A DNA stretch of 64,000 nucleotides, from NCBI GenBank assembly GCA_944380925.1, contig CALWJD010000001.1, positions 1 to 64,000 of the forward strand, in the 5' to 3' direction. The notes under the pieces were generated by a model. It was not told the origin of the DNA, did not search any database, and was given only the letters and a program-made list of their open reading frames with translations. The position numbers and the translations under genes were made by a program. Below are positions 63,988 to 64,000 of this stretch, one piece after another. The DNA comes from UMGS1491 sp944380925. Its GTDB lineage: Bacteria; Bacillota; Clostridia; Oscillospirales; Acutalibacteraceae. Every line of letters begins with the position of its first letter. The first letter of the stretch is position 1.

Positions 63988-64000
63988 TTGGAAAGTTTAA
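63988..64000 (+). CDS. Start of a gene cut by the window edge
   Basis: TTG GAA AGT TTA follows GGAGG by 8 bases. Only four codons are visible, so no product can be named; an ATG at 63981 in another frame is a weaker start. Confidence 0.35.

Overview
The window is AT-rich DNA from a Firmicute, most probably a member of the Clostridia. Shine-Dalgarno sites are mostly AGGAGG-like, and the promoters I could place are TTGACA/TATAAT-type with 17-bp spacing. The gene content fits: a SpoIIE-type phosphatase, a Spo0A-type DNA-binding domain, AzlCD, DeoB/DeoC/Pdp nucleoside salvage, family 4 uracil-DNA glycosylase, and Nif11/double-glycine leaders. I cannot name the species. A zinc-dependent phospholipase C, a 2129-residue surface protein and many small secreted proteins suggest a host-associated or community-living cell.

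Region 1 (1-12.2 kb) is the replication module of a prophage or related element, all on the minus strand. In transcription order it holds a sigma-like factor, a SNF2 helicase, two small proteins (one Cys-rich), a family A DNA polymerase, an AEP-primase/DUF927 helicase, a VRR-NUC nuclease, a DUF1492-like regulator, an HNH nuclease and the small terminase. It is decaying: the SNF2 gene is split by an HNH homing-type nuclease and carries a 9-base, stop-containing insertion in its Walker A motif, and a RhuM-like gene is cut off at the left edge by what looks like an IS200/IS605-type end. No integrase or att site is visible.

Region 2 (12.2-23.5 kb) is accessory DNA and the most interesting part. 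A 47-residue Cys-rich secreted peptide is followed by a protein with an AgrC-like six-helix membrane domain fused directly to a Spo0A-type C-terminal DNA-binding domain. This could be a membrane-tethered, peptide-sensing transcription factor. After two XRE regulators and a SLOG-fold protein come two large convergent genes. Each encodes a Nif11-like leader ending in VAGG, then a signal-peptide-like segment, then a repeat ectodomain (Fn3-like repeats in one, ankyrins in the other). Next is a four-gene operon of small exported or immunity-like proteins, then tRNA-Leu and a GG-leader zinc-ribbon peptide.

Region 3 (23.6-40.3 kb) holds CorA, a dCache-HAMP-SpoIIE phosphatase, small secreted and regulatory proteins, the giant surface protein, TrxB/TrxA, MtaB, tRNA-Val, and a three-gene operon of secreted proteins that includes the phospholipase C.

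Region 4 (40.5-64 kb) is core genome: ychF, a family 4 UDG, and a long nucleoside-salvage run on the minus strand (deoB, yczE-like, deoD, BMP-family binding protein, nupO/P/Q, deoC, pdp, ligA). That run pairs nucleoside import with phosphorolysis and entry of deoxyribose phosphate into central metabolism. It is followed by parC/parE, azlC/azlD, a HIT protein, a PRTase, comEC and holA.
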